Of a stretch of 64,000 nt of DNA, positions 25,800 to 34,910 are shown piece after piece. Under the pieces are notes generated by a model. That model searched no databases and was not told the origin of the DNA. It saw nothing but the letters and a program-made list of their open reading frames with translations. A program made the position numbers and the translations under genes. This DNA comes from Erysipelotrichaceae bacterium (GTDB lineage: Bacteria > Bacillota_I > Bacilli_A > Erysipelotrichales > Erysipelotrichaceae): contig JAFRKI010000017.1 in the NCBI GenBank assembly GCA_017431825.1, positions 1-64,000 on the forward strand, read 5' to 3'. How positions within the stretch are numbered: position 1 is the stretch's first letter; every line of letters begins with the position of its first letter.

Positions 25800-26470
25800 T
25801 CCTTACCTACCTGTGCATTGAGCTTCTTTTCCACATAGACCTGCAGCTTGCTTAAGACCGATGAGAACAGAAGATATATCATGGCTACTTCAAGATACAG
25901 AAGCAGCGGTTCATAAGTCGTAGTGACGATAGTCCTGGTCGTAAAGAACATCTCCGTTACCGTTATGTTGGAAGCTAAAGACGTGTCCTTGACCATGCCG
26001 ATCAGTCCGTTCATTAAAGCCGGGAAGGCGGCTCTTAAAGCCTGAGGAAGAACTATCCTCATCATTATCTGCAGGTATGACATGCCCACACAGTAACCGG
26101 CTTCGATCTGTCCTTCAGGCACGGAGTTGAGTGCGCCTCTTATCGTTTCCGAGGCATAGGCGCCTTCATTCAGTGCAAACACTACTACCGCACAGACGAA
26201 AGGGCTGTTCCAGGTTATGCCTAAGATCGGCAGTCCGTAGTACGCAAAGAACAGCTGTACCAGAAGCGGTGTTCCTCTGATGATCCAGACATAAAAACGG
26301 CAGATGTCCTTGATTATCCTGACGTTCGCAAATCTGATGAAAGCCACGATCGTCGCAATGATCATGGCCAGAAAGAACGCCAGTAAAGTCAATGGTATCG
26401 TGACTAAAAGGCCGGGTATCAGGATCCTCGTAAATGAGTTCAGAAATATCTCCCACAGTCTTCCGTTCAT
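25796..26470 (-). CDS. Amino-acid ABC transporter permease
   Basis: 224 residues with about five membrane helices and the HisM-type inner-membrane motif (EAGYCVGMSYLQIMMRIVLPQALRAAFPALMN, the EAA loop contacting the ATPase). First gene of the three-gene importer operon. No ribosome site; a TACAAT -10 (26483-26478) ends 7 nt before the ATG, another leaderless start. The order permease-ATPase-SBP and the sequences fit cystine or polar amino acid importers. Confidence 0.93.
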   Translation of the reverse strand: MNGRLWEIFLNSFTRILIPGLLVTIPLTLLAFFLAMIIATIVAFIRFANVRIIKDICRFYVWIIRGTPLLVQLFFAYYGLPILGITWNSPFVCAVVVFALNEGAYASETIRGALNSVPEGQIEAGYCVGMSYLQIMMRIVLPQALRAAFPALMNGLIGMVKDTSLASNITVTEMFFTTRTIVTTTYEPLLLYLEVAMIYLLFSSVLSKLQVYVEKKLNAQVGKE

Positions 26471-26534
26471 ATGAGTAATTGTAAAACAATATTCTTTATT
26501 TGTCTTTACTTATAACTGCACATCCGCGCATATA

Positions 26535-26556
26535 AAGCCCGATCTTCATCGGGCTT
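26535..26556 (-). terminator. Terminator after the secreted-protein gene
   Basis: AAGCCCGAT and ATCGGGCTT pair around CTTC at the end of the gene at 26567. Confidence 0.7.
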
Positions 26557-26566
26557 GGTTTTATTC

Positions 26567-27940
26567 TTATTTGACGCTGGTGTCCGGAACGTTGTAGACC
26601 GGATCGGAATCGCTTATAGTAAACTTTGCAGTGGCAGATCCGTAATTCGTGCCGCTTGAATTTGTGTCATCATAATAGTTTACCTTTAAAGTGTGTTCCC
26701 CTTTCTTTAAGGTCTTCAGATAGGACGGGAGCAATTTTATGACGGTGCTTCCTTCTTCGACAGTATAGTCGGTGTTTTTGGTCAGGGTCTTGCCATCGAC
26801 GCTCAGATCTTTAAATGAACCGAATGAGGAAGGGAACCCATCATCGCCGCCGTCCACAAAATTACGTACGAAGCGGAATACTGCCGGATCACTGCTTCCC
26901 TTTTCCCAGGTCTGTCCGTCGCCCTCTGTCACATCATAAGCGATCCAGATTACATATAGCTCAGTGTGGTCCCTCATTATGTTGTTGTCATCTTCATACT
27001 CGTTATAATATTCGCCATATGTGCTGTAGGCGCTCGCCTGTTTAAAGCCATAGTCATAATATACTTCGCCGTTGTCTTCAACGCCGCCCCAGTAAGGCAG
27101 AAGAGTATCTTCAAACATGTAATCAAGATCGTCCCAGAAATACTCAAAACTCATGCTTCCCGACACTCCTTTAACTTTTAATACTGAGCCGTTAACTTCA
27201 AAATGCTGTTTGTCCTCGTCAGACAGGTTCGCTGCGGCATATTGAGCAGCCAGGAAGTCGGCATGCTTGGATCCGAAATCGATAGTTACGTCCACTACGT
27301 CATCTACAAACTGCAGATCTACTCTTCCTTCATATGCGTTATTGTTAAAAGCGATCGTGATGGTCTTGCTGTTTTTATTGAAAGTCTCGGTGTAACCTTC
27401 ATGATCAACTCCTGTGCTGTTGAAGGTCAAACCATCAGCCGGTAAGACGTTCAGTACGACGGTGTTGCCTTCCGACGCAAACAGTCCGTGTCCTATGCCG
27501 TTAACAGGTTCAAGGCCTTCGATATATCCTTGGCTCTGATCATAATTATCATAGTAGGCGGTTATGTCGTATACGTAATAATCCAAATCAACTTTCTCGC
27601 TGTTGTTTTCAATATTTGAGGCTATCGCACAAACGGTCGCAGTTATCTTCCCGGTCTGGCTTGTGACGTATTGTTCATAGACCTCAGCATATTCAGCAAG
27701 TTTCTGTACCAGATCTATTTCAGGATCGTCTGTAATGAAATAAGTTGGTTCAGAGATGATCGCGGTGATCTGAACCTGGTAGTAGGAAGCTCCTTCTATC
27801 GCATCCCACTTCAATACGTTGCCATCAAAATGGAGATTGCTTGGTGTCGGCAGCTTATTGCCTTCAGCAGCTGTCTTTTTTCCGCTTAACGGTATAAGCA
27901 GTAACACTGCCATCAGCAATACAAATAACTTCTTTTTCAT
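26567..27940 (-). CDS. Secreted protein with Fn3-like and X2-type Ig domains
   Basis: 457 residues from ATG 27940 (GAGG 11 nt upstream; the longer frame lacks a start signal). Signal peptide MKKKLFVLLMAVLLLIPLSG. Residues 30-150 read like a fibronectin type III-type module (PTPSNLHFDGNVLKWDAIEGASYYQVQI). The C-terminus (about 360-450) has the X2 immunoglobulin-like pattern DLSVDGKTLTKNTDYTV, ...VIKLLPSYLKTLKKGEHTLKV. No LPXTG sorting signal or membrane tail is present, so it is released or held by unknown contacts. Probably a surface or carbohydrate-associated protein. Confidence 0.75.
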   Translation of the reverse strand: MKKKLFVLLMAVLLLIPLSGKKTAAEGNKLPTPSNLHFDGNVLKWDAIEGASYYQVQITAIISEPTYFITDDPEIDLVQKLAEYAEVYEQYVTSQTGKITATVCAIASNIENNSEKVDLDYYVYDITAYYDNYDQSQGYIEGLEPVNGIGHGLFASEGNTVVLNVLPADGLTFNSTGVDHEGYTETFNKNSKTITIAFNNNAYEGRVDLQFVDDVVDVTIDFGSKHADFLAAQYAAANLSDEDKQHFEVNGSVLKVKGVSGSMSFEYFWDDLDYMFEDTLLPYWGGVEDNGEVYYDYGFKQASAYSTYGEYYNEYEDDNNIMRDHTELYVIWIAYDVTEGDGQTWEKGSSDPAVFRFVRNFVDGGDDGFPSSFGSFKDLSVDGKTLTKNTDYTVEEGSTVIKLLPSYLKTLKKGEHTLKVNYYDDTNSSGTNYGSATAKFTISDSDPVYNVPDTSVK

Positions 27941-28021
27941 AACAGGACCTCGCTCGATACTAAAAATACAGAGATATCTATTCCACTTAAATGATAGCAT
28001 CTTCAAAACATCATTCACAAT

Positions 28022-28068
28022 TAAAAACAGACCTTTTCAAGCCTTGATGACTTAGGTCTGTTTTATAT
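28022..28068 (-). terminator. Terminator after the GNAT gene
   Basis: AAACAGACCT and AGGTCTGTTT pair over a 20-nt loop with T-runs outside. Confidence 0.7.
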
Positions 28069-28073
28069 TTCTT

Positions 28074-28571
28074 TTAGATAGCTGCCGGTTCTTCGATCTC
28101 AAGTTCGATCGGTTTGGTCAGGTCGGCTTCCATCTTGATATGTGGATATCTGGTGAATTCCATCTCGGAAACAGGCTTGAATCCGTGCTTCTCATAGAAC
28201 GGCGTATTTCTGCCGACGCATTCGACCTTAAGGGTCTTGATGCCTTTCTTCTTGGCCTGCAGCATCAGGTATCTCATAAGTTCGGATGCATAGCCCTTGT
28301 GCTGATGGGCGGCATCGACAGCCAGGTGTCTGACAAGGTCACCGTCAAGGATGACGGTTCCGATCATGATGGTATCTTCATAAAGACCGTAGATCGTCAG
28401 TTCTTTATTTTTATATCTTTCCAGTATCTCAGCGTTTCTTTGAGGTCTTTCAGAACGGAACAGTTTTAAAAGCTCTTCGTTGTATCTGATCGTCTGGTTG
28501 GCGAAGGCGTTGTTGAACATGTATACTGCCAGCATTACTTCATATTTGGAAACAGGTTTGATCTCTAACAT
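28074..28571 (-). CDS. GNAT-family N-acetyltransferase
   Basis: 165 residues with AAAGGGAGTG before the ATG. The GNAT core is clear: motif A VRHLAVDAAHQHKGYASELMRYL (Q/H-x-x-G-x-A acetyl-CoA loop) near residue 82 and GRNTPFYEKHGF near 120. The acceptor cannot be named. A C-terminal acidic tail (IELEIEEPAAI) extends beyond the fold. It stands alone, bounded by a terminator. Confidence 0.85.
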   Translation of the reverse strand: MLEIKPVSKYEVMLAVYMFNNAFANQTIRYNEELLKLFRSERPQRNAEILERYKNKELTIYGLYEDTIMIGTVILDGDLVRHLAVDAAHQHKGYASELMRYLMLQAKKKGIKTLKVECVGRNTPFYEKHGFKPVSEMEFTRYPHIKMEADLTKPIELEIEEPAAI

Positions 28572-28646
28572 ATTATTACACTCCCTTTATCGTCTAAATT
28601 ATAACTCATTTATACTTATGAATGTCATTACTTTATAAAATACCGC

Positions 28647-29291
28647 TTAACAGTATTCCAGCAGTTCTTCAGGCCTGTCGATCACGGTTTCCGCTCCGGC
28701 AGCCATGATCTTTTCCTTGCTGCGGTAGCCCCAGCTTACACCTATGAATCTGACACCGGCGTTTTCGGCTGTTTTATAATCGGTAGGGCTGTCGCCCACA
28801 TAAAGCACTTCTTCTTTATTAAGACCCATCTTTTCGATCACGTCATTCACGTTGGTCGGATCGGGTTTTATCTTGTCGCCCGACTTTACGCCGGTGATGT
28901 AATCGTCTTCAACTTCCGGGAAGTTGCTGTTGATCAGATGAATCGTATAGTTGTGGTTCTTGTTGGAATTGATTCCTACCTTACATCCTCTTTTTATCAG
29001 TTCGTCTACCAGTTCAGTGATCCCTTCATAAGGCTTTGTGCAGCAGGCATACTGCCTGTCATAAGCATCCAGAAAGACTTTTAAAGCGTCTTCAATGAAT
29101 GCTTCGTCCTTCCCCGGGAACATTTGTATCATCAGGTTCCTCATGCCGTGGCCTACCAAAGCCATCGTTTCTTCACAGGTGTTTTTCTTATCGACACCGA
29201 AATGCGCATACGTATCGTTGACGCTGTTGTTGAGGTCATCGATCGTGTTCAGCAGTGTTCCGTCAAGATCGAATATTATTCCTTTAATCAT
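28647..29291 (-). CDS. HAD-superfamily phosphatase (phosphoglycolate phosphatase-like)
   Basis: 214 residues. HAD motif I FDLDGTLLNT (nucleophile Asp), a helical cap (about 20-80), motif II region GINSNKNH, motif III Lys in KSGDKIKPDP, and motif IV VGDSPTDYKTAENAG. The layout matches Gph/PgmB-like phosphatases. It overlaps the start region of the left-handed helix gene by 8 nt, so the two are co-translated. Confidence 0.88.
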   Translation of the reverse strand: MIKGIIFDLDGTLLNTIDDLNNSVNDTYAHFGVDKKNTCEETMALVGHGMRNLMIQMFPGKDEAFIEDALKVFLDAYDRQYACCTKPYEGITELVDELIKRGCKVGINSNKNHNYTIHLINSNFPEVEDDYITGVKSGDKIKPDPTNVNDVIEKMGLNKEEVLYVGDSPTDYKTAENAGVRFIGVSWGYRSKEKIMAAGAETVIDRPEELLEYC

Positions 29292-29949
29292 TTTCCTTAC
29301 CTACGATACTATCCTTATCTTTATATATGCTGTCCGCAGGAACGACGCCTCTTACTCTGGATACCGGATAGATGTTGGTGTTTCTGCCGATGACGGTTCC
29401 CGGATTGAGTACGGAGTTGCAGCCGACTTCCACGTGGTCGCCGAGGATAGCGCCGAATTTCTTAAGTCCGGTAGGTATCTGCTCATCACTGTCTTTTACG
29501 ACGACCAGCGTTTTGTCGGACTTGACGTTCGAAGTGATTGAACCGGCACCCATGTGTGACTTGTATCCGAGGATCGAATCACCGACATAGTTGTAGTGCG
29601 GGACCTGAACGTTATCGAAGATGATGACGTTTTTGAGCTCAACGGAATTACCGACGACGCAGCCCTTGCCGACCAGCGCGCTTCCTCTGATGAATGCACA
29701 GTGTCTTACTTCGCTTTCCGGTCCGATGATGCACGGTGCGCCCAGATAGGCGGTAGGGTAGACTTTAGCGGATTTTGCCACCCAGACGTTTTCGCTCATT
29801 TCATCATATTCATCCTTACTTAAGGACTTGCCCAGTTCGATGATAGTATCCTTGATGCCGCCTAAGGCTTCCCACGGATATTCAAATTTTTCCAGGTAAT
29901 CTTTGGCTATGGTATGATCCAGATCAAGTAAATCTTTTGTCTTATACAT
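29284..29949 (-). CDS. Left-handed beta-helix (hexapeptide) acyl/nucleotidyl-transferase-like protein
   Basis: 221 residues, TAGGAGTG before the ATG. From about 55 onward the sequence consists of hexapeptide repeats (AKSAKVYPTAYLGAPCIIGPESEVRHCAFIRGSALVGKGCVVGNSVELKN...). The C-terminal GTVIGRNTNIYPVSRVRGVVP resembles the tail of GlmU-like N-acetylglucosamine-1-P transferases. There is no nucleotidyltransferase domain, so the enzyme is short. Possible role: acyl transfer or sugar-nucleotide maturation; some relatives are UDP-GlcNAc-pyrophosphorylase-like. Confidence 0.8.
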   Translation of the reverse strand: MYKTKDLLDLDHTIAKDYLEKFEYPWEALGGIKDTIIELGKSLSKDEYDEMSENVWVAKSAKVYPTAYLGAPCIIGPESEVRHCAFIRGSALVGKGCVVGNSVELKNVIIFDNVQVPHYNYVGDSILGYKSHMGAGSITSNVKSDKTLVVVKDSDEQIPTGLKKFGAILGDHVEVGCNSVLNPGTVIGRNTNIYPVSRVRGVVPADSIYKDKDSIVGKEND

Positions 29950-29958
29950 ATAACACTC

Positions 29959-30414
29959 CTATCTGATTATTGATTTATATTCACCGTCTTCGACATAATA
30001 TATCAGTTCGCTCAGCGTATCGCTTTCCATTATCTTCAGCATCCTGTCCAGATCATGTGACAGATCCGCTTTTTTGAAATCTTCTCTTTTTATCCAAAAT
30101 ACTCTTCCTTCATCCGAAGATCTGAGACGTCCTTTGAAGCGGTTGCACTTGTAATAAAGGATGATGTGGCGGTCTTCTTTATTTAATATCTTAAACTCTT
30201 CAATGCCGCAAAGTATTGGTTTAAGCAGCGTCAGTCCGGTCTCTTCTTTAACTTCTCTTATGACTGAATCATGAAAGTTTTCGCCTTTCTTGACGTGTCC
30301 TCCGGGGAAGGTCAGACCCGGCCAGTCCTTCCTCGTTCTTTCCTGTACAAGTATCTTGTCATCCTTGTAGATAAGGCATATATTAGTTATTACAACTCTC
30401 TCTGTTTTTTCCAT
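29959..30414 (-). CDS. Nudix hydrolase
   Basis: 151 residues from ATG 30414. The Nudix box GGHVKKGENFHDSVIREVKEETGL spans about 37-60 (GX5EX7REUXEEXGU complete). Substrate may be an oxidized or damaged nucleotide; the first strand VVITNICLIYKDDKILVQERT is of the MutT type. The upstream codons belong to the promoter: TTGTCA (30450-30445), 18-nt spacer, TACAAT (30426-30421), then 6 nt to the ATG, so the mRNA is leaderless. Confidence 0.9.
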   Translation of the reverse strand: MEKTERVVITNICLIYKDDKILVQERTRKDWPGLTFPGGHVKKGENFHDSVIREVKEETGLTLLKPILCGIEEFKILNKEDRHIILYYKCNRFKGRLRSSDEGRVFWIKREDFKKADLSHDLDRMLKIMESDTLSELIYYVEDGEYKSIIR

Positions 30415-30499
30415 AAGATTATTGTATTTTATCCGGGCTTTTATTGACAAGAGCGGTCTAAAACAGGGGTTTCAGAGGATCGTAAACGGTGTTAATAAG

Positions 30500-30876
30500 T
30501 TTAATACGTATATGGGTGATAATTGTTAATAAAAGCAGGAATTTCACTTATTTTCATTTTTTCATTGCACGTACTTTTCAACATCCACATTTCAGGTTTT
30601 TCAACATAATGTGGAAAAGTGCAAATCGCATGAAAACGCTTTAAATAAAGGCTTCTATGAAGGTACTACTGTTAAGAACGGTGTTGAATGTTTAAGTTAG
30701 CCACCGCTATCAACTGTGGATATTGATGTTGAATACTTACCCACAAATTATCAACACCTTAAAAATGTGGAAAAGTGTGGAAAACTCAAAATGGTGCCTT
30801 GTTTACGCACTCTTATGAATTTCCGTAATGTTGAATGTGGATAAGTCCCTGAAATTTTTTATTGAAATGTGGAAAA
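30500..30876. promoter_or_regulatory. oriC: Chromosomal origin, upstream part (DnaA boxes before dnaA)
   Basis: No gene between 30451 and 30913. DnaA-box-like 9-mers (consensus TTATCCACA, either strand): TGTGGAAAA 30610-30618; TGTGGATAT 30715-30723; TTACCCACA 30737-30745; TTATCAACA 30748-30756; TGTGGAAAA 30766-30774 and 30776-30784; perfect TGTGGATAA 30836-30844; TGTGGAAAA 30868-30876. Several sit 10-11 nt apart. This is the incA/B-type cluster seen before dnaA in Firmicutes. Confidence 0.9.
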
Positions 30877-30890
30877 CTCTTCACTATAAT
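30862..30890 (+). promoter_or_regulatory. dnaA promoter
   Basis: TTGAAA (30862-30867), 17 nt, TATAAT (30885-30890). A DnaA box (30868-30876) lies inside the spacer, consistent with autorepression by DnaA. Confidence 0.8.
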
Positions 30891-30913
30891 TGGTCTTACC
30901 ACAGGTATTGTAT

Positions 30914-32254
30914 ATGACTAGTGTAGAGTTTTATTATAACGATTTATGGTCCCGGACCTTACAAAGTATCAGTGACAGCAAACAGATCCGTCCAGAGGAA
31001 TTTGATCTATACTTTAACGATTCGAGACTTATCAATATAAGTGAAAAGGGTGCCGAAGTTGTCGTTCCGGCCTTCATTAATTATTCATTGATGCTGCAGC
31101 ATAAGCCCTTGATCGAGGACTGCCTTAAAGAGCTTTTGGGTCAGTATGTTGAAGTGAAGATAATTCTGGAAGAGAATCTCAGTAAGACTCTTAATTCCAT
31201 ACATAATGAGTATTTTGACAAGGAGATCGATCCGAAGCAGAACTTCGGTAATTTTGTCGTAGGTAAGTCAAACATCCAGGCTCAGCTTGCCGCACGTACC
31301 TGTGCCGGTAATCTAGGTCTCGTCTACAATCCTTTATTTATATATGGAAATTCAGGTCTTGGTAAAACACATCTTCTTAACGCCATCGGCAATCAGGTAT
31401 TAAGTGATTTCCCTAATAAGAAGATCGGTTTTATATCAGGGCATGGTTTTATCGAGGCTTTAAACAAAGCCCGCAAAGCAGAAGTTGTAGACAGGTTCAA
31501 GGAATCATTCTATGACCTTGATCTGCTGCTGGTAGATGATATTCAGTTCATTGCCGGTAAGTCCTGGACCCAGGAAGTCTTTTTCAGTATCTTTAATACG
31601 CTGGTCAATGACCGTAAGCAGATCTGTATCACGGCTGACCGTACTCCTGACGATATCAACGGCATGGAAAAGCGTATCATTTCCCGTTTCAATCAGGGTC
31701 TTAACGTCAATATCGAATCTCCGGAATATGAAACCAGTATCAGAATCCTGGAGATGAAGATAGCTAATAACGTTTCCGTAAATGAAAAAGTCGATGAAGA
31801 AGTGCTTTCTTATATTGCGACCAATTTCTCCCAGGATGTACGATCCCTGGAAGGTGCCATCAACAGACTGCTCTTCTATTACATCAATTTCAATTTCGAT
31901 CATGAAGATCATATAACATTAAAACTGGCTTATGAGGCCTTTAAGGATCAGATCACCGAAAACAAGAACGAGCTCAGCATTTCCAAGATCAAAAAGGTAG
32001 TGTGCGATTACTATAATCTGACATCCAAACAGATCGCTTCTTCGACCAGGACCAAAAACATCGCCATACCAAGACATATCGCAATGTATCTGTGCCGGAA
32101 ACTCATCGATGCGCCGTATAAGGAAATAGGCAATGAATTCGGAAAAAGAGATCATTCCACGGTAATAAGTGCCTGTGAAAAGGTGGAAAGTCTTATAAAG
32201 AGCGATCCTTCATATTTAAAAGCTATCGATGAAATAAAGAAGAAGCTGAATTAA
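30914..32254 (+). CDS. dnaA: Chromosomal replication initiator DnaA
   Basis: 446 residues from ATG 30914; the alternative TTG at 30890 coincides with the -10 box, so it is rejected. Domain I about 1-80 (LWSRTLQSISDSKQI...), short linker, AAA+ domain with Walker A GNSGLGKTHLLNAIG near 150 and Walker B LLLVDDIQFI near 208, C-terminal HTH with the DnaA signature around GKRDHSTVISACEKV near 410. Binds TTATCCACA boxes on both sides of its own gene, melts the origin and loads the helicase. Upstream UTR is about 17 nt with a weak AGG. Confidence 0.97.
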   Translation: MTSVEFYYNDLWSRTLQSISDSKQIRPEEFDLYFNDSRLINISEKGAEVVVPAFINYSLMLQHKPLIEDCLKELLGQYVEVKIILEENLSKTLNSIHNEYFDKEIDPKQNFGNFVVGKSNIQAQLAARTCAGNLGLVYNPLFIYGNSGLGKTHLLNAIGNQVLSDFPNKKIGFISGHGFIEALNKARKAEVVDRFKESFYDLDLLLVDDIQFIAGKSWTQEVFFSIFNTLVNDRKQICITADRTPDDINGMEKRIISRFNQGLNVNIESPEYETSIRILEMKIANNVSVNEKVDEEVLSYIATNFSQDVRSLEGAINRLLFYYINFNFDHEDHITLKLAYEAFKDQITENKNELSISKIKKVVCDYYNLTSKQIASSTRTKNIAIPRHIAMYLCRKLIDAPYKEIGNEFGKRDHSTVISACEKVESLIKSDPSYLKAIDEIKKKLN

Positions 32255-32393
32255 TCCCCGCTTATCCATAAAATTATCCATATTAAAAATGTTAAAATAA
32301 CATTATAAATAAAGGGTTTTAAAGACTTATCAACAGTTTTCCACACCTTAATAATCATTACATTTGAATATATAAGAATATAAAGGAGGCAAC
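32255..32393. promoter_or_regulatory. oriC: Chromosomal origin, downstream part (boxes and AT-rich DUE)
   Basis: Between dnaA and dnaN: TTATCCATA at 32262-32270 and 32274-32282 (12 nt apart), TTATCAACA at 32327-32335, TTTTCCACA at 32337-32345. AT-rich stretches at 32283-32326 and 32346-32380 are unwinding-element candidates. With the upstream cluster this makes a bipartite origin as in Bacillus. Confidence 0.85.
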
Positions 32394-33509
32394 ATGAATT
32401 TCAAGATCAGTAAAAAAGAACTGCTGGATGCACTGAATAAAGCTGTAAGAGCCATTTCCACTACAACACCCCTTCCTTCACTTAGCGGTATCAAACTGGA
32501 AATCAAAAAAGACAGTATTACTCTGATATCTTCTGATTCCAATATTTCCATAAAAACTGTTTTAACTAATAATGACAAGGAAGTATTTACCGTTCAGGAA
32601 GAAGGGGACATCGTTATCGATTCCAGATACATTCTGGAGATAGTCAGAAAGATCGACAGTGATGCCATTACTTTTGAAACGATAGACGGAACGCTTATCA
32701 GGATCTACGGCGGTAATTCCGAATTCAAGCTCAATTGCATGAGAGCCGAGGAATACCCGGAGATCAATTTTGCGGTAAACGGCGAACCTTTCAAATTCGA
32801 AACGGAGAAATTCTTTGATATCATTGATGAAACGGCATTTGCCTGTTCGGATAAGGATACAAGGCCGATCCTGACCGGTGTCAATTTCAAAGCCGAAGAC
32901 GGAAAGCTTTATGTCAATGCGACCGATTCCTACCGTCTGGCTTCCAAAACTGTTGATGTGGATAAGGATCTTGATTTCAACATCACGATCCCTTCGGTAT
33001 ATCTGAATGACGTGTATCACAGTCTGTCTCTGGAAAAAGAGATCGAGATCGCTATCGATAACCAGAAGATCAGTTTCATATTTGATGATTCCCTGATCCA
33101 GACCAGACTCCTGGATGACATCTTCCCGGATGTATCAAAACTGATCCCAACGAACCTGCTTCAGAAAGTGACCGTTAAGTCAAGAGATCTGCTGAATGCG
33201 CTGGACAGGACCTCTTTTATCAAGTCTGACGGCAAGAACATCGTCAAGCTCAGCATCAACGAAAAAGAGATCGACATCACTTCCAGCAATCAGATCGGTT
33301 CTTCCTACGAAAACATCGATGTGATAAGCTTTGAAGGTCAGCCTTTTGAGATATCCTGCAGCGGCAAATACCTGGTCGATGCGATCAAAGCCGTAGGTTC
33401 AGATGAAGTGACTTTATCCTTCTCGGGTGAACTGAAACCGTTCATCGTGACTAATAAAGAGGATGATTCCATAATCCAGCTTATTTCACCTGTCAGAACC
33501 TATAAATAA
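32394..33509 (+). CDS. dnaN: DNA polymerase III beta sliding clamp
   Basis: 371 residues, AAGGAGG before the ATG. Three repeats of the clamp fold: residues 1-120, 125-245 and 250-371. Typical stretches include LLDALNKAVRAISTTTPLP, DTRPILTGVNFKAEDGKLYVNATDSYRLA and the C-terminal FIVTNKEDDSIIQLISPVR. Forms the ring that tethers DNA polymerases and repair proteins. Follows dnaA across the second part of the origin. Confidence 0.97.
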   Translation: MNFKISKKELLDALNKAVRAISTTTPLPSLSGIKLEIKKDSITLISSDSNISIKTVLTNNDKEVFTVQEEGDIVIDSRYILEIVRKIDSDAITFETIDGTLIRIYGGNSEFKLNCMRAEEYPEINFAVNGEPFKFETEKFFDIIDETAFACSDKDTRPILTGVNFKAEDGKLYVNATDSYRLASKTVDVDKDLDFNITIPSVYLNDVYHSLSLEKEIEIAIDNQKISFIFDDSLIQTRLLDDIFPDVSKLIPTNLLQKVTVKSRDLLNALDRTSFIKSDGKNIVKLSINEKEIDITSSNQIGSSYENIDVISFEGQPFEISCSGKYLVDAIKAVGSDEVTLSFSGELKPFIVTNKEDDSIIQLISPVRTYK

Positions 33510-33547
33510 CGCATAAAAATCATAAGAATTGAATATAAGCGAAAATA

Positions 33548-33577
33548 AGCCCTGAATTTTAGGGTTTTATTTTTTTA
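33548..33577 (+). terminator. Terminator after dnaN
   Basis: AAGCCCT pairs with AGGGTTT (one G-T) around a short loop, followed by a T-rich run. Confidence 0.6.
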
Positions 33578-33654
33578 TTTATACTTATACCTATATTATT
33601 TAAAGAGACATTTATGCCGATTTTAGCCTTAAAAATGATATAATTATGATGTAA

Positions 33655-33861
33655 ATGGAAAATATCGAAATCAGCAGCGAGTATATCGAACTGGGTCAGT
33701 TTCTTAAGGTAGTCGATTTGGTTTCCAGCGGTGGTGAAGCCAAATCTTTTTTAAGGGAAAATGAAGTGATCATCAATGAAGAAGCGGATGACCGCAGAGG
33801 CCGGAAGCTTTATAAGGGCGATATCGTTGAGGTACTGGGAAAGAAATACCGGATATGTTAG
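33655..33861 (+). CDS. yaaA: S4-domain RNA-binding protein YaaA
   Basis: 68 residues: LGQFLKVVDLVSSGGEAKSFLRENEVIINEEADDRRGRKLYKGDIVEVLGKKYRI, the compact S4 domain normally found between dnaN and recF. Binds structured RNA (a ribosome-assembly role is suspected). Its last 7 nt overlap recF. An extended -10 TGATATAAT (33637-33644) lies just upstream and no ribosome site is present, so the transcript has a very short leader. Confidence 0.93.
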   Translation: MENIEISSEYIELGQFLKVVDLVSSGGEAKSFLRENEVIINEEADDRRGRKLYKGDIVEVLGKKYRIC

Positions 33862-34910
33862 TAAAGAAGATAAAACTGAACAATTTCCGGAATTATAAGA
33901 CGGCTGAATTCGATTTCGATCCCAATCTGAATATTATTATCGGTAAGAACGGTATCGGCAAGACCAATATCCTGGAAAGCCTGATATTCATATCCAATAC
34001 CAAATCCTTCAGGACACTGGTGGATCAGGATCTGATAAAACTGTCCGAAGAGTTCTCACGCATCATCTGCCTTACCGACAGCGAAGAATACCGGGTGGTC
34101 ATAAACAGGTCAGGAAAGAACCTTTATGTGAATAACGTTCCGATTAAAAAGACTTCTGAATTCATCGGCAGGCTGAACTGCATACTGTTCAAACCTTCTG
34201 ACCTCGACCTTTTCAACCAGAGTCCTAAAGAAAGAAGAAGGATCCTGGACCTGGAAATAGGCAAGGTATCAAGACCGTATCTGGATGCGATCCTGAAATA
34301 TAATCTCCTGCTAAAAGACAAGAACAAGCTTCTTAAGGAAAGCGAGATCAACGAAACATATCTGACCATCCTTGAGGAAGAGATGATCCCTAACATCGAA
34401 GTTATTTTAAAGGAGAGGATCGAATTCATAGAAATGCTCAATTCCCGGATAAGCGATTATTATCAGAAAATATCCGGCAAGGATTCAAAGATAGAGATCG
34501 TTTATAAGAAATGCTGCGAGATCGAAAACATCAGAGCCGCCATGGACAAAAGCAAGGACAAGGACCTTTATTACCACTATGCGACTTTCGGTCCCCATCA
34601 TGACGATTACCAGTTCCTGATGGACGGATACGAGCTGAGCACCATAGCTTCCCAGGGACAGACCCGCATGGTACTGATCGCCTTCAAGCTTTCGCTCATG
34701 GAATACATCAGAAACAAATCCGGTAAAATACCGATACTGCTGTTGGACGATATATTATCGGAACTTGATTTAGAAAACAGAGAAAGGCTGTTGCATATGA
34801 TCCCTGAAGATACACAGGTCATCATAACCGGAACCGACCTGTCGGGAATGAACCTGAACAGCAGTTATAACCTTATAGAGTTAAAGGAGGAACAAGATGT
34901 CGGAAACTAA
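33855..34910 (+). CDS. recF: RecF recombination mediator
   Basis: 351 residues. SMC-like ATPase: Walker A GKNGIGKTNILESLIF near 35, signature SQGQTRMVLIAFKLSL near 265 and Walker B PILLLDDILSELD near 295, with a helical arm domain between. Loads RecA at gaps with RecO and RecR (recR is also in this window). It overlaps yaaA by 7 nt and gyrB by 14 nt, so the three are one operon. Confidence 0.95.
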   Translation: MLVKKIKLNNFRNYKTAEFDFDPNLNIIIGKNGIGKTNILESLIFISNTKSFRTLVDQDLIKLSEEFSRIICLTDSEEYRVVINRSGKNLYVNNVPIKKTSEFIGRLNCILFKPSDLDLFNQSPKERRRILDLEIGKVSRPYLDAILKYNLLLKDKNKLLKESEINETYLTILEEEMIPNIEVILKERIEFIEMLNSRISDYYQKISGKDSKIEIVYKKCCEIENIRAAMDKSKDKDLYYHYATFGPHHDDYQFLMDGYELSTIASQGQTRMVLIAFKLSLMEYIRNKSGKIPILLLDDILSELDLENRERLLHMIPEDTQVIITGTDLSGMNLNSSYNLIELKEEQDVGN